The notes: generated from the sequence alone by a model not told the origin. DNA of 64,000 bases from CAYTKU01 sp964550845 (GCA_964550845.1 CAZKAD010000001.1:1-64000); one strand, 5' to 3'; counted from the stretch's first letter, positions 50,828-59,097 are shown. Numbers and translations are program-made.

Positions 50828-51862
50828 ATGGGTGTTGACGGATTGTTTGATTTTTTCCGGAAGAAATATCCAGATGTGTTTCGGACAGTTTATTTCCACC
50901 AATTTCGAGGAAAGAGTTTTGCCATCGATGTTTCGGGCTTAATTTGGAAGTTCAAAGTGACAAATCCAAGTAATTGGCTAACAACATTTGCCAATTTTAT
51001 TTTTGCACTTCGTCGAAATCAAATCCATCCGATCTTTGTTTTTGATGGTAAACCTCCGGCTGAAAAAGAAACTGAACGCGCTTCAAGAGAACAACAGAGA
51101 ATTCAATTGAAAGAAAAAACAGCTCAACTTCGTGAAGATCTCGATAAATATTATGCTGAAGGTGAAGCTTCACAGCTCTTGCTTGAAAAATCCCTCGAAC
51201 TCCGACCAAATACTCTTGCCAATGTTGTACATGCTCCATTGCTTGAACAAAAATATCACAAGATGAATGCTCAGATTAATAATTTCACTGATGAAGATAA
51301 ACAAAAGTTACTGACATTATTTAATCTTTCTGGTGTAAGAGTACTTAAAGCTCCATCTGAAGCTGAGACTTTGTGTGCTTCTTTGTATCACGAAGGTAAA
51401 GTCGCAGCGGTTGTAAGCGGCGATTCTGATGTTTGTGTTTATCAAGTCGGAACTTTTCTTTACGACATCAGCCATTTTTCCGAAACCGCCACCGAAGTTG
51501 ATTTTCAAAGGATTCTTCGTCTAACTGGATTAACTGCCGCTCAATTTGTTGATTTTTGTATTATGTGCAAGGTTGATTACAATTCACGTATACCTGGCAT
51601 AGGTCCTGTTAAAGCATTTGCTTTGGTTAAAGAACATGGATCAATTGAAGCTATTGGAGCTCTTGGTACTTATGATATCACTGTGTTGAACCATATTAAA
51701 GCAAGAGAAATCTTCAATACTCGACAATCGGTAATGACTGAAGTAATCTGCGGTCCGCCGAATAAAATCGAACTGTACAATTTTCTTATTATGAACAATT
51801 CTCGAATTCAATATGAGGCAATTGAAGAGGCATACGCACCTCCAAAAATCGTATTTGAATGA
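50828..51862 (+). CDS. FEN1/XPG-family structure-specific nuclease
   Basis: 344 residues. N-terminal MGVDGLFDFFRKKYP, then AIDVSGLIW (first catalytic Asp), FVFDGKPP (second Asp), the I-region PSEAETLCA (Glu pair) near 178, SGDSDVCVY near 198 and a helix-hairpin-helix at IPGIGPVKA near 258. All residues for two-metal catalysis are present. It removes 5-prime flaps in lagging-strand synthesis and repair. There is an insert with helices between residues 85 and 160, and no PCNA-binding box is obvious at the C-terminus. Confidence 0.92.
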   Translation: MGVDGLFDFFRKKYPDVFRTVYFHQFRGKSFAIDVSGLIWKFKVTNPSNWLTTFANFIFALRRNQIHPIFVFDGKPPAEKETERASREQQRIQLKEKTAQLREDLDKYYAEGEASQLLLEKSLELRPNTLANVVHAPLLEQKYHKMNAQINNFTDEDKQKLLTLFNLSGVRVLKAPSEAETLCASLYHEGKVAAVVSGDSDVCVYQVGTFLYDISHFSETATEVDFQRILRLTGLTAAQFVDFCIMCKVDYNSRIPGIGPVKAFALVKEHGSIEAIGALGTYDITVLNHIKAREIFNTRQSVMTEVICGPPNKIELYNFLIMNNSRIQYEAIEEAYAPPKIVFE

Positions 51863-51990
51863 TTTGAATTTCTTCGGAAGTTCAAAAAATTGATTTTTAC
51901 AATTAATCAAATTGACAGAAAACAATAACTCCTTTTTCGAGAAAATTGATTAATCTATCATCAATTAATTGTTAAAATCAACTCATTGCA

Positions 51991-52860
51991 ATGTCAGTCA
52001 ATACTCCTCAACTCGGAATGCCTCAACTCGGAATGCCCGGAATGCCTCAACTCGGAATGCCTCAACTCGGCGTTCCAGCTGGTCTCCCACAACAAATGCC
52101 CGCTCAAGTTCAAGGAGATTTCGCTGAAAGTCTGAGTAAGACTTTGAGCAAGACGATTCTTGATCAAGCAACTGCACGTATTCGAGACCAGCTCACCTCT
52201 TTTGCAAACATTGTTTGCTCTTTTCCAGAGGCGACTGCAAAGGGAATCACAGCTCAGTACATCCTCGATTTGTGGAACTCAGTTGCTCCCGAATTGGCTA
52301 TTTCTACGACCGCTCCAGTTCAAGCTGTGGCAGGAGTTACTTGTGCTGCAAAATTGCTCAAGGGAAAGAATGCCAATGAGACCTGTAAAAACAAGCCAAC
52401 CGCCGGTTCTGCTTATTGCTCTCGGCATAAGAATCATGCTGTACCTCCAATGGTTGGCGCACCTCCTCAAGGTGTTCCTGGAGTTGTTCAAGGCGTTCCT
52501 GGAATGCCTCCTCAAGGAATGCCCGGAATGATGCCTCAAGGAATTGTTCAATTGAATGTTCCTGCCGCTCATGTCGCTCCTGTTGCTCCGCAAGCCGCGG
52601 CCCCTCAAACCTGTCAAGTAACTCTAAAGAGTGGTGCTCGCAAAGATCAACAATGTGGAGGAAAACTCGTTGCCGGAGGTACCACTTGTAGCAGACATGC
52701 TCCAAAGTCCGCGGCTCCAGTTGTACCTCAGCTTGGAATGCCTGCAGCGCAACCCATTGGAGTTCCAGCGGCTAATTTGCCTCAATATGGAATTCCTCAA
52801 CCAATCGCAATGCCATCTGGAATTCCCATGCTGGCAATGCCTCCGCCCCCTCATCAATAA
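51991..52860 (+). CDS. Low-complexity protein with two Cys3-His modules
   Basis: 289 residues. The first 35 are PQLGMP repeats; residues 43-95 form a helical domain. Two modules follow: TCAAKLLKGKNANETCKNKP ending CSRH near 140, and TCQVTLKSGARKDQQC ending CSRH near 225, the same Cys3-His pattern seen in the gene at 20278. The remainder is Pro/Gly/Met/Gln-rich. Base composition is more GC-rich than its neighbours because of these residues. The function is unknown. Confidence 0.75.
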   Translation: MSVNTPQLGMPQLGMPGMPQLGMPQLGVPAGLPQQMPAQVQGDFAESLSKTLSKTILDQATARIRDQLTSFANIVCSFPEATAKGITAQYILDLWNSVAPELAISTTAPVQAVAGVTCAAKLLKGKNANETCKNKPTAGSAYCSRHKNHAVPPMVGAPPQGVPGVVQGVPGMPPQGMPGMMPQGIVQLNVPAAHVAPVAPQAAAPQTCQVTLKSGARKDQQCGGKLVAGGTTCSRHAPKSAAPVVPQLGMPAAQPIGVPAANLPQYGIPQPIAMPSGIPMLAMPPPPHQ

Positions 52861-52969
52861 AGAATGATAACTTTTCGAAGTTTGATTAACTTTTCATTAC
52901 GGATTATTTATGTTTTACATCTTTTGAAAGATGTAAATAATAAGTTTCTTACCTCTTATCTCTTAACTC

Positions 52970-53374
52970 TTAAAATTCAGGAATCGATTTCGGTTTGGAC
53001 AATTCGGATGGCCAGATCCACAGGCCTGAATTTTCTTTGTCAACATAAGTATTCCATCCTTTTGTCTTCAATTCTTGTTCGGCTACTTTAACCAAACCAA
53101 CAAATTCTTCGACACGAATATCTCTCTTCTTTCGAAAGTCGGCCAATGAAAATGGATCTTCGAATGGAAGCATAACCGAATTTGATAGTTCGATTGTCGA
53201 CAGATTGATCGGTTTATCGGCAAATTTTTCCTCTTTGGTGGCTGTCTTCGCTTGACGAACCTTTAAGAAATGTTCATAAATCGCTTCTCGAAGATATTGT
53301 TGATTTCGATTCAAATCGGTTGTCGCGAAAGTTTTCCAATTCGCGGGAATAAATGTTGCTGGAAATTCTTTCAT
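52970..53374 (-). CDS. Uncharacterised protein
   Basis: 134 residues. Helical N-terminal half with basic residues (RNQQYLREAIYEHFLKVRQA) and a C-terminal part with Trp (GWNTYV, GLWIWPSEL). No family is recognised. The hairpin repeats at 53403 lie just upstream of its start. Confidence 0.65.
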   Translation of the reverse strand: MKEFPATFIPANWKTFATTDLNRNQQYLREAIYEHFLKVRQAKTATKEEKFADKPINLSTIELSNSVMLPFEDPFSLADFRKKRDIRVEEFVGLVKVAEQELKTKGWNTYVDKENSGLWIWPSELSKPKSIPEF

Positions 53375-53402
53375 TTTGTATGACGAAAGAGCGTTTAATT
53401 GA

Positions 53403-53506
53403 ATTACTTCGTCTTCCGAGAAACATTTTGGCGTTTCTCGGATTACTTCGTCTTCCGAGAAACATTTTGGCGTTTCTCGGATTATATCGTCTTCCGAGAA
53501 ACATTT
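53403..53506. repeat. 39-bp hairpin tandem repeat, about 2.7 copies
   Basis: Units contain CCGAGAAACATTTTGGCGTT and TCTCGG, forming a 9-bp stem (CCGAGAAAC/GTTTCTCGG) with a seven-base loop. Two full copies and one partial copy end in ACATTTAAAATG. Confidence 0.88.
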
Positions 53507-53598
53507 AAAATGAAATAAACCTTGGCAGATCTTTGAAAAAGAAAGTTCTATTTTAAAAATTGAACTGAAAAGATTTCCAGCTTAGAAATATATGGCTC

Positions 53599-54576
53599 AT
53601 GAGTTCGAAGTTAACAAGGCAAGATCTGATTGAACGACTCAAAAATGTTGGTTATACTTCATTAAGCAGATTAAGAAAGGGAGAACTTGAACAGCTTTAT
53701 CTGAAGATGCAAAAACAAGAGGAGAAGAAAGAAGAGAAAAACGTGACGTTCCGAGAAACTGTAAGTATGAACATTATTACACAAAATATATCGACTCCCT
53801 CGAGTATATCAAATCATTCGACTTCCTCGAACATAACAACTCTTTCGGAACGTCCTTCGAATCCTTCAACACGCTTACCCACATCAGAACGTTTAACAAC
53901 CAGACGAAATAAAAAGCCTGATCCAGTGTATTTTGAAGAAGAATTTGAGAAACTTCGAAATACAGAGATATCAAAATATACCAAAATTGTTCAGCTTGGG
54001 CAACCAGGAAAAGAAGGCACTACTTATTTAGTGATGGATCCAGTTCGTCCTGAAAAACGATATGCAATGAAATGTTTCCGGAGAACAAAATCAGAAAATC
54101 GCCTTGCCGAAGAGGCTCATTATCAATGGATTGTTTCAAAAGCTGGGTTAGCACCAAAAGTATATGAATTTAATCCGAGAGAAAAGTACATTTTAATGGA
54201 AGCTCTTGATCGAACACTCCTTAATATTCTTCATGAAAATCATGGAAAATTTCCCGAATCACTTCAACAGAAAGTGATTGATTTGTACAAACAACTTGAC
54301 GAAACTGGTGTAGCAGTCAATGATGGAAATCCAAGGAATATTATGGAGAAAAATGGGAAACTTTATATGATTGATTATGGACTAGCTAAATTTTCGAATT
54401 CTTCTTCATTTCGCAAGTATCCAACACCAAATATGACGTTACTTCCAAATGCCCTCTTTTTCTATATCAAAGAGAAGTTCGATACACGCGATTGGACATT
54501 ACTTCGAAAATTGGTTCCAGCTGAAGCACTTCGAGAATACGATCGATCATATTTACTCAAACATCAAAAGAGATAA
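53599..54576 (+). CDS. SAP-like domain fused to an atypical protein kinase
   Basis: 325 residues. Residues 7-36 (DLIERLKNVGYTSLSRLRKG ending ELEQLYLKM) look like a SAP motif, a small DNA-binding helix pair. A Ser/Thr-rich linker follows, then a kinase-like domain: YAMKCFRR (ATP lysine) near 155, LAPKVYEF, VNDGNPRNIM near 238 with Asp in place for catalysis, and MIDYGLAK (DYG) near 256. The C-lobe is short. It resembles compact viral kinases of the lipopolysaccharide-kinase type. A second SAP-kinase lies at 56206. Confidence 0.75.
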   Translation: MSSKLTRQDLIERLKNVGYTSLSRLRKGELEQLYLKMQKQEEKKEEKNVTFRETVSMNIITQNISTPSSISNHSTSSNITTLSERPSNPSTRLPTSERLTTRRNKKPDPVYFEEEFEKLRNTEISKYTKIVQLGQPGKEGTTYLVMDPVRPEKRYAMKCFRRTKSENRLAEEAHYQWIVSKAGLAPKVYEFNPREKYILMEALDRTLLNILHENHGKFPESLQQKVIDLYKQLDETGVAVNDGNPRNIMEKNGKLYMIDYGLAKFSNSSSFRKYPTPNMTLLPNALFFYIKEKFDTRDWTLLRKLVPAEALREYDRSYLLKHQKR

Positions 54577-54624
54577 AATTGATATTCGATGTTTGAGTAA
54601 AACATCAAAAGAGATAAAAATTGA
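54552..54624. repeat. Inverted plus direct repeat at kinase/DHH gene junction
   Basis: TTTACTCAAACATC (54552-54565) pairs with GATGTTTGAGTAAA (54588-54601), a 14-bp stem across the kinase stop codon. In addition AACATCAAAAGAGATAAA is directly repeated (54560 and 54601), each followed by an AATTGAT element. It looks like a duplicated promoter segment. Confidence 0.8.
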
Positions 54625-54626
54625 TC
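54616..54626 (+). promoter_or_regulatory. AAAATTGATCT promoter-like element
   Basis: TAAAAATTGATCTCCC, 25-35 bp upstream of the ATG at 54651. Confidence 0.5.
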
Positions 54627-54650
54627 TCCCATTTTATTCTACAATTCAAA

Positions 54651-55756
54651 ATGAACTTCCTCATTACACACGGTCCTTGTCTTGATGGTGAAACTTGCGC
54701 TTTGTTTCTCAAACAATGGGCAGATGAGCAAAAAGAAACATTGCAAACGGTATTTTGTTTCGCTGGGCAACTTTCAGTTGATTTGATTAAGAGGAAAATG
54801 CCTGAGAATACATGTCGAATCTTTATTTGCGATTTGACTGTGAATCAAGAAACACTCGAATATCTTAATAATCTGAACAAAGAAGTCTGGATCATCGATC
54901 ATCATCGATCATCATCGATCATCATCAAAAACTTTCCAATGTTCCTGAAAAAATTACTTATCTTCATCGAGATCGTTGTGCGGCGTGGATTGTTTGGGAA
55001 AAATTTCGATCGAATTCTGAAGCAGTCACTCCAATTCTTCGGGGAGTTCAGCCTGAACTTCTTCAATATATCGACGAACAAGACCGAGGTCTTCATCACC
55101 GTCCTTATTTGAAAGAAATCATTTCTGCAGTTCATTTTGAGAAGAAGAGGATTGGACTTGAAAGAGTGTTTCAAGAATTTTCTGTCGATCGATATATTCA
55201 AATCGGAACGATTCTTGCTGAATATCGAAAAACCCAGGTCGATGAGATGATTAAATATGGCTACAAACGAAAGTTTAATTGGAAGGGAAAAGAATATAAC
55301 GTCTTGTTGATGAGTGGAGATCGAACTCTCCGAAGTGAGGGTCTCGAAGAATCAAAGGCTGACATTACCATGTTTTACACTTACGATGCAGCAACGAATG
55401 AATTTTGGGTTGCTTGTCGAAGTCAAGAACTTGATCTTTTGCCTATCATTTCAAATATCACCTGGTGTAGCGGGAATGAATTTCGAAAAGGTGGAGGGCA
55501 TCCTAAAGCTTGCGGTTTTACCGTCAATCAAGCAACCACCTTCGAATTCATCACAATGATGGAAGGATCGGTGTCGCCTGCAAGTTATCATCAACCGAGT
55601 CAGACAGGATATAAAATTGAGCTACAGGGACTTGTCCCGCAAAAGTTTTGCTTTCCAATTTTCTTCCATAGTTGGATTAACGATTTGCTCAAAGCAATTG
55701 AGAAATTTGATCAAGTAATTTCTGAAGGGACTTCGAGGGTTGACGAAATTTATTAA
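54651..55756 (+). pseudogene. DHH-family phosphoesterase, frameshifted at a 10-bp tandem repeat
   Basis: The first frame from the ATG at 54651 codes for ITHGPCLDGETCALF (motif I), IFICDLTVNQ and VWIIDHH. At 54891-54926 lies ATCATCGATC repeated three times plus ATCATC. After it the family sequence goes on in another frame (ITYLHRDRCAAWIVWEKF, then KEIISAVHFEKKR) to the DHHA1 motif GGGHPKACGF near 55490-55520. With one copy instead of three (20 bp less) the frame reads WIIDHHQKLSNVPE without interruption. So the gene is a DHH-DHHA1 enzyme (oligoribonucleotide or similar phosphoesterase) switched off by repeat expansion, or a misassembly. Confidence 0.82.
54891..54926 (+). repeat. 10-bp microsatellite-like repeat in DHH motif
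   Basis: Three copies of ATCATCGATC plus ATCATC. The unit length is not a multiple of three, so each gain or loss changes frame. Only 1, 4, 7... copies keep the downstream frame. Confidence 0.93.
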
Positions 55757-55866
55757 ACGTCTCTTCGAGACTAGTTAAACATCGAGACGATTGGTTAAAC
55801 GTTCCGGAGGAACTGATTAAACGTTCCGGAGGAACTGATTAAACATTCCGGAGGAACTGATTAAAA
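55753..55866. repeat. 22-bp TTAAAC hairpin repeats, 5 copies of 3 kinds
   Basis: Units in order: TTAAACGTCTCTTCGAGACT+AG, a 20-bp TTAAACATCGAGACGATTGG, then TTAAACGTTCCGGAGGAACT+GA twice and an ACATTCC variant. Stems differ (GTCTC/GAGAC against GTTCC/GGAAC) but stay paired. The first TTAA gives the stop codon of the DHH gene. Confidence 0.92.
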
Positions 55867-55870
55867 ATCT

Positions 55871-55898
55871 TTTTTCTTTCCTCGAAAGGAAAGAAAAA
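55871..55898. terminator. 11-12 bp spacer hairpin
   Basis: TTTTTCTTTCCT paired with AGGAAAGAAAAA around CGAA, next to the end of the minus-strand gene at 55909. Confidence 0.55.
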
Positions 55899-55908
55899 AT
55901 AATGAAAA

Positions 55909-56139
55909 TTATCCCGAGACATTCAAAATGACTCTCAATTGGTGCCATCGTCGAGAACACTCTTCTTGATCTTTGATATTTTCAAAAAGATAAGAGTCTC
56001 CATTGGCTACAGTTCGAATTGTAATTTGACATTCATTATTAGTGTCTTCTTTCGACACTTTGATAATCTTATGAGAATTTAAAAGCTGGCCGTCGAAAAC
56101 GAAAAATTTATCACTCCAAATACTTGACTTATCCGACAT
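55909..56139 (-). CDS. Small PH-like-domain candidate
   Basis: 76 residues. Short beta strands (KFFVFDGQLL, HKIIKVSKED, CQITIRTVANGDSYLFE) are followed by a C-terminal helix (ECSRRWHQLRVIL). That order is the end of a PH fold; the Trp in the helix is a PH hallmark. It is shorter than a full PH domain (about 100). Weak similarity in layout to the C-terminus of the protein at 11249. Confidence 0.55.
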   Translation of the reverse strand: MSDKSSIWSDKFFVFDGQLLNSHKIIKVSKEDTNNECQITIRTVANGDSYLFENIKDQEECSRRWHQLRVILNVSG

Positions 56140-56205
56140 TGATAATTAGGATAATTATATTTTTCGTCTGGTAAGAAAATTCAATTTTCATACTCAATCG
56201 AGAGG

Positions 56206-57339
56206 TTAATTTACCCTCAATCCGTATCGAGCTGCAAAGACGTTTTCCAACCGCTTCTCTTCTTTTACGGTCATAAATTGTCCATTTTGAAAATAAACCA
56301 ACCAGAGAGAAGCTTCATTGTACGACAAAGTTTGAATCATTTGATCAGGAAAGAAATTAATGATTAATTCCTCTCTCAGTCGATAATCCTTGACCAATTT
56401 GTCGGCTAATGTCTTCAATGACGATCCGAGTGAAGAAGGAAAAGATGAGATTAGTCCGTCTTCTTTCAGGCAAGCATAATCAATCATTGCAATCTCTTGT
56501 GGAGCTGGTCCATCAAAACATAATGCCAAATCAAAGTCAATGATTGCAAATCCAGATCCTGAACGAACCAAGTTTCGAATGTAGAGATCATTGTGAACAA
56601 TACCAATATGATGAAGTTTTTCAACCAAGGCCACAATCTTCTTTTGCTCGGCAGATGAAAATTTTCGAGCATGATCAAACGGGGTACATTGGGCAAGAAT
56701 CGCCAAACCATATTGAACCTGACCAACTTGACAAACTTGATAAGCGAGTAATTTCGCTCCAACTCCTGCCTTCCCAGCTCGCTGGAGCATTGTCAGCTCC
56801 CATTTAAATGCATCAAATCCTCGTTCACGAAGATCGGTCAGTTTGAATACAACATTTTTACCTCCATAAACTCCCTTGAAGACAACTCCTCCAGATCCTC
56901 TTCCAATCTCATCACCTTGTCCAAAATCTGTAAGACATTTATCCATTGATGAATACATCTTGACCTGAATTTTTTGTCCAATTTCTTGGTAATCTTCAAG
57001 AGGAGAAGTTAGCAAAGCTTCTTCAGCTTCGGTACATTCATTAATTGAAATATTACCTCCGGTTATAAGTCGATGCAAGAGTTCTGCAACTACATCAGCT
57101 TTATTTCCTGCAATTGGAGGATTGGCTTGTTTAGCAAGTTCTTGAATCTTTTTCGCTGAAGCATGAATAATTTCGATTGCACTTGGAGTCTGCAAAGCCC
57201 GATTTCTCTTTAAGAGCCGTTCGCGAATTTCACTAATTGAATCTGACGAATAAAACGAAACCGGATATGCCAACTTCATATTCAACTCGAGGAGAGCCTT
57301 TTTTGTCTCGGCTCGGCGGATTTTTGCTTCAAGATCCAT
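56206..57339 (-). CDS. SAP-like/helical domain fused to protein kinase
   Basis: 377 residues. Residues 68-92 (AKQANPPIAGNKADVVAELL) resemble a SAP motif. The kinase domain has a full glycine loop IGRGSGGVVFKG near 145, VVFKLT (ATP lysine), the catalytic loop GIVHNDLYIRNLV near 248 (HND for HRD, Asp kept) and IIDFDLAL (DFD for DFG) near 263. Catalytic residues are kept, so it may be active. The short C-lobe matches compact viral kinases. Head to head with the gene at 57380 with 40 bp between starts. Confidence 0.78.
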   Translation of the reverse strand: MDLEAKIRRAETKKALLELNMKLAYPVSFYSSDSISEIRERLLKRNRALQTPSAIEIIHASAKKIQELAKQANPPIAGNKADVVAELLHRLITGGNISINECTEAEEALLTSPLEDYQEIGQKIQVKMYSSMDKCLTDFGQGDEIGRGSGGVVFKGVYGGKNVVFKLTDLRERGFDAFKWELTMLQRAGKAGVGAKLLAYQVCQVGQVQYGLAILAQCTPFDHARKFSSAEQKKIVALVEKLHHIGIVHNDLYIRNLVRSGSGFAIIDFDLALCFDGPAPQEIAMIDYACLKEDGLISSFPSSLGSSLKTLADKLVKDYRLREELIINFFPDQMIQTLSYNEASLWLVYFQNGQFMTVKEEKRLENVFAARYGLRVN

Positions 57340-57379
57340 TCTTTTAAGATGAAAAAATTCCCGTAATCAAAAAAAGAAG

Positions 57380-57922
57380 ATGGATGTTCTTGAACTTTTG
57401 TCTGATTGGTGGAACGAAAAAGGTGGATATTTTGTGATTGGGTTTTTTATTTTGTTTATTTTTTGGAGATTACTTTTTCATCGGCGGAGTCTTCAAACTT
57501 CCTTTTCCGATTACCTCGACAAACAAACCGGGATCCAACGGAAATATCAACGGGGAAGTCAACCAGAAAGAGAGGCTCGAAGATTACTTGAAGAAATGTT
57601 TCAACGACCCTTTCCGTGTAGGAGACCAGACTTTTTGAAAAATCCAGCCACTGGACGCAATCTTGAATGTGATATGTTAAATGATGAGCTGAAATTGTGT
57701 GTTGAATATCAAGGACGTCAACATGCCGTTCATACGCCTCATTTTCATACCGCAGGACAATTTGAAGATCAGCAAGCACGAGATATTTTGAAGAAACGAT
57801 TATTGAAGGAAAATGGATACAATTTAATTGAAATTCCTCATACGGTAAAAGGTAAGGATTTATATCCGTTCCTGAAGGTGAATTTAGCTCATTATCCTGA
57901 GTATTCGGGGTATTATACATAA
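57380..57922 (+). CDS. Membrane-anchored PD-(D/E)XK endonuclease
   Basis: 180 residues. A hydrophobic segment at about residues 17-31 (YFVIGFFILFIFWRLLF) is followed by a short nuclease-like domain: ARRLLEEMF helix, LECDMLNDELKLCVEYQGRQH with Asp and ExQ (D...ExQ catalytic core) and a QARDILKKRLLKENGYNLIEI segment. Domains of this type (EYxGxQH) occur in several large DNA viruses as restriction-endonuclease-fold proteins. The membrane anchor is unexpected for a DNA enzyme and may place it in the virion membrane or at the ER. Confidence 0.75.
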   Translation: MDVLELLSDWWNEKGGYFVIGFFILFIFWRLLFHRRSLQTSFSDYLDKQTGIQRKYQRGSQPEREARRLLEEMFQRPFPCRRPDFLKNPATGRNLECDMLNDELKLCVEYQGRQHAVHTPHFHTAGQFEDQQARDILKKRLLKENGYNLIEIPHTVKGKDLYPFLKVNLAHYPEYSGYYT

Positions 57923-58001
57923 GATGATAAGGATGCAAAATTGAAAATAATTTTGGCATTTACAAGCGAAACATGGAACGCAACTCATTTCGAAACTTGA
58001 A

Positions 58002-58985
58002 ATGACATATCGAAAAGCAATCATTTATCGACGTGTGTCGACTGCAGCCCAGCTTAATGGAAATGCATTGTTGACACAACAATTGCAATGTGAAGAATGG
58101 ATTCAAGCTAGATATCCCGAATTAGAAATCAAAACTCGAACTGACGTCGGAAGTGGCTGGAATAAAAATAAACGAGAGCCATATCAATTGCTTGAGAAAA
58201 TGCAGAATATAGTTGATTCATGCACGAAGACATTGATTGTCATTTATTGTATCGATCGATTCCTTCGAGATGTTAAAACGGCAGAAGAAATCTTACCTAA
58301 ACTCAAGGAGAATAAAAATCGAATCGTGTTTTTGCTTGAAAATCTTGACTATCACAATTTTTCTGGCAAGGATGTCTACTTGAAAATTATTAGGGGAGTC
58401 GAATCTGCTCAAACAGAATCAGATGTTAAATCCAAACGCATGAAAGATGCCTGGAAAACAAAATGTATGCTGGAAAACAGCCCTGAACTTGAAGATGAGG
58501 AATGGAAACTTGAATATGATTCAGAATCTGAATCTGATGATGAAAACAAAAGTGCTTTGAATCGAAGGAAAATTGAACCTGTAAAAGTTCAAGAAACTAA
58601 ACTCGTTCAAGCTCCTGCTTATCGTTTGGCTAATCGACCTCAAGCGTCGATTCAACCTCCTCAAGCGTCGATTCAACCTCCTCAAGCGTCGATTTATCAA
58701 TGGCCTCCCCAATTATTGATTGACAATCACTTCGACGATCCTCTCTTTTCAAAGAAAGAGAAAATTAAAAGGTTAATTCAGACTTGTTCAGAAGGACGTT
58801 ATACTATCAAATCATTGAATCAACATCTTCTTCAACTTTCTTCAGTCGCCTTTTCTCTTCAAGTCGAAGAAGTTCCAACCTCGTGGGATGGAATGGCAAC
58901 TTTACTAAATCTTTTTGAGATCTGCTGGGTGCCAGAAATTCCGAAAGGAGAATGGACTGCCGAGAAAGCAAAGGCTTTTAATTAA
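58002..58985 (+). CDS. Serine recombinase (resolvase-family) protein
   Basis: 327 residues. The N-terminal 150 residues are a resolvase catalytic domain: AIIYRRVSTAAQ with catalytic Ser13, LLTQQLQCEEWI, and IYCIDRFLRDVKTAEEIL near 80, with ESAQTESDVKSKRM as the start of the long helix. An acidic linker and three ASIQPPQ repeats (about 212-230) follow, then a helical C-terminus of unknown fold. The IS607-type recombinases of giant viruses sit beside TnpB; no TnpB lies next to this one, so it may be an orphan or serve another inversion or integration system. Confidence 0.82.
   Translation: MTYRKAIIYRRVSTAAQLNGNALLTQQLQCEEWIQARYPELEIKTRTDVGSGWNKNKREPYQLLEKMQNIVDSCTKTLIVIYCIDRFLRDVKTAEEILPKLKENKNRIVFLLENLDYHNFSGKDVYLKIIRGVESAQTESDVKSKRMKDAWKTKCMLENSPELEDEEWKLEYDSESESDDENKSALNRRKIEPVKVQETKLVQAPAYRLANRPQASIQPPQASIQPPQASIYQWPPQLLIDNHFDDPLFSKKEKIKRLIQTCSEGRYTIKSLNQHLLQLSSVAFSLQVEEVPTSWDGMATLLNLFEICWVPEIPKGEWTAEKAKAFN
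58641..58695 (+). repeat. 21-bp in-frame repeat (ASIQPPQ codons)
   Basis: Copies of CAAGCGTCGATTCAACCTCC plus T inside the recombinase gene, frame-preserving. Confidence 0.9.
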
Positions 58986-59025
58986 AAGCCTTTTTATAAT
59001 AACCCAAAAAACTTAAAAAAATAAT

Positions 59026-59051
59026 TTTCTTGACTCTTCGGAGTCAAGAAA
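59026..59051. terminator. 11-bp spacer hairpin
   Basis: TTTCTTGACTC/GAGTCAAGAAA with a TTCG loop, followed by a GTAAAATTGATTT element at 59053, about 45 bp upstream of the ATG at 59098. The pair hairpin plus AAAATTGAT recurs in several spacers. Confidence 0.55.
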
Positions 59052-59097
59052 TGTAAAATTGATTTATATTCACTCTCTGACTTGAGTAAAGATATCA

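Noticed and set aside
54902..55201. Separate gene on the minus strand over the DHH gene
   Set aside because: It mirrors the frameshifted DHH coding region; the plus-strand protein shows clear family motifs in both halves.
58002..58985. Complete IS607-type insertion sequence
   Set aside because: No TnpB gene and no clear element ends flank the recombinase.
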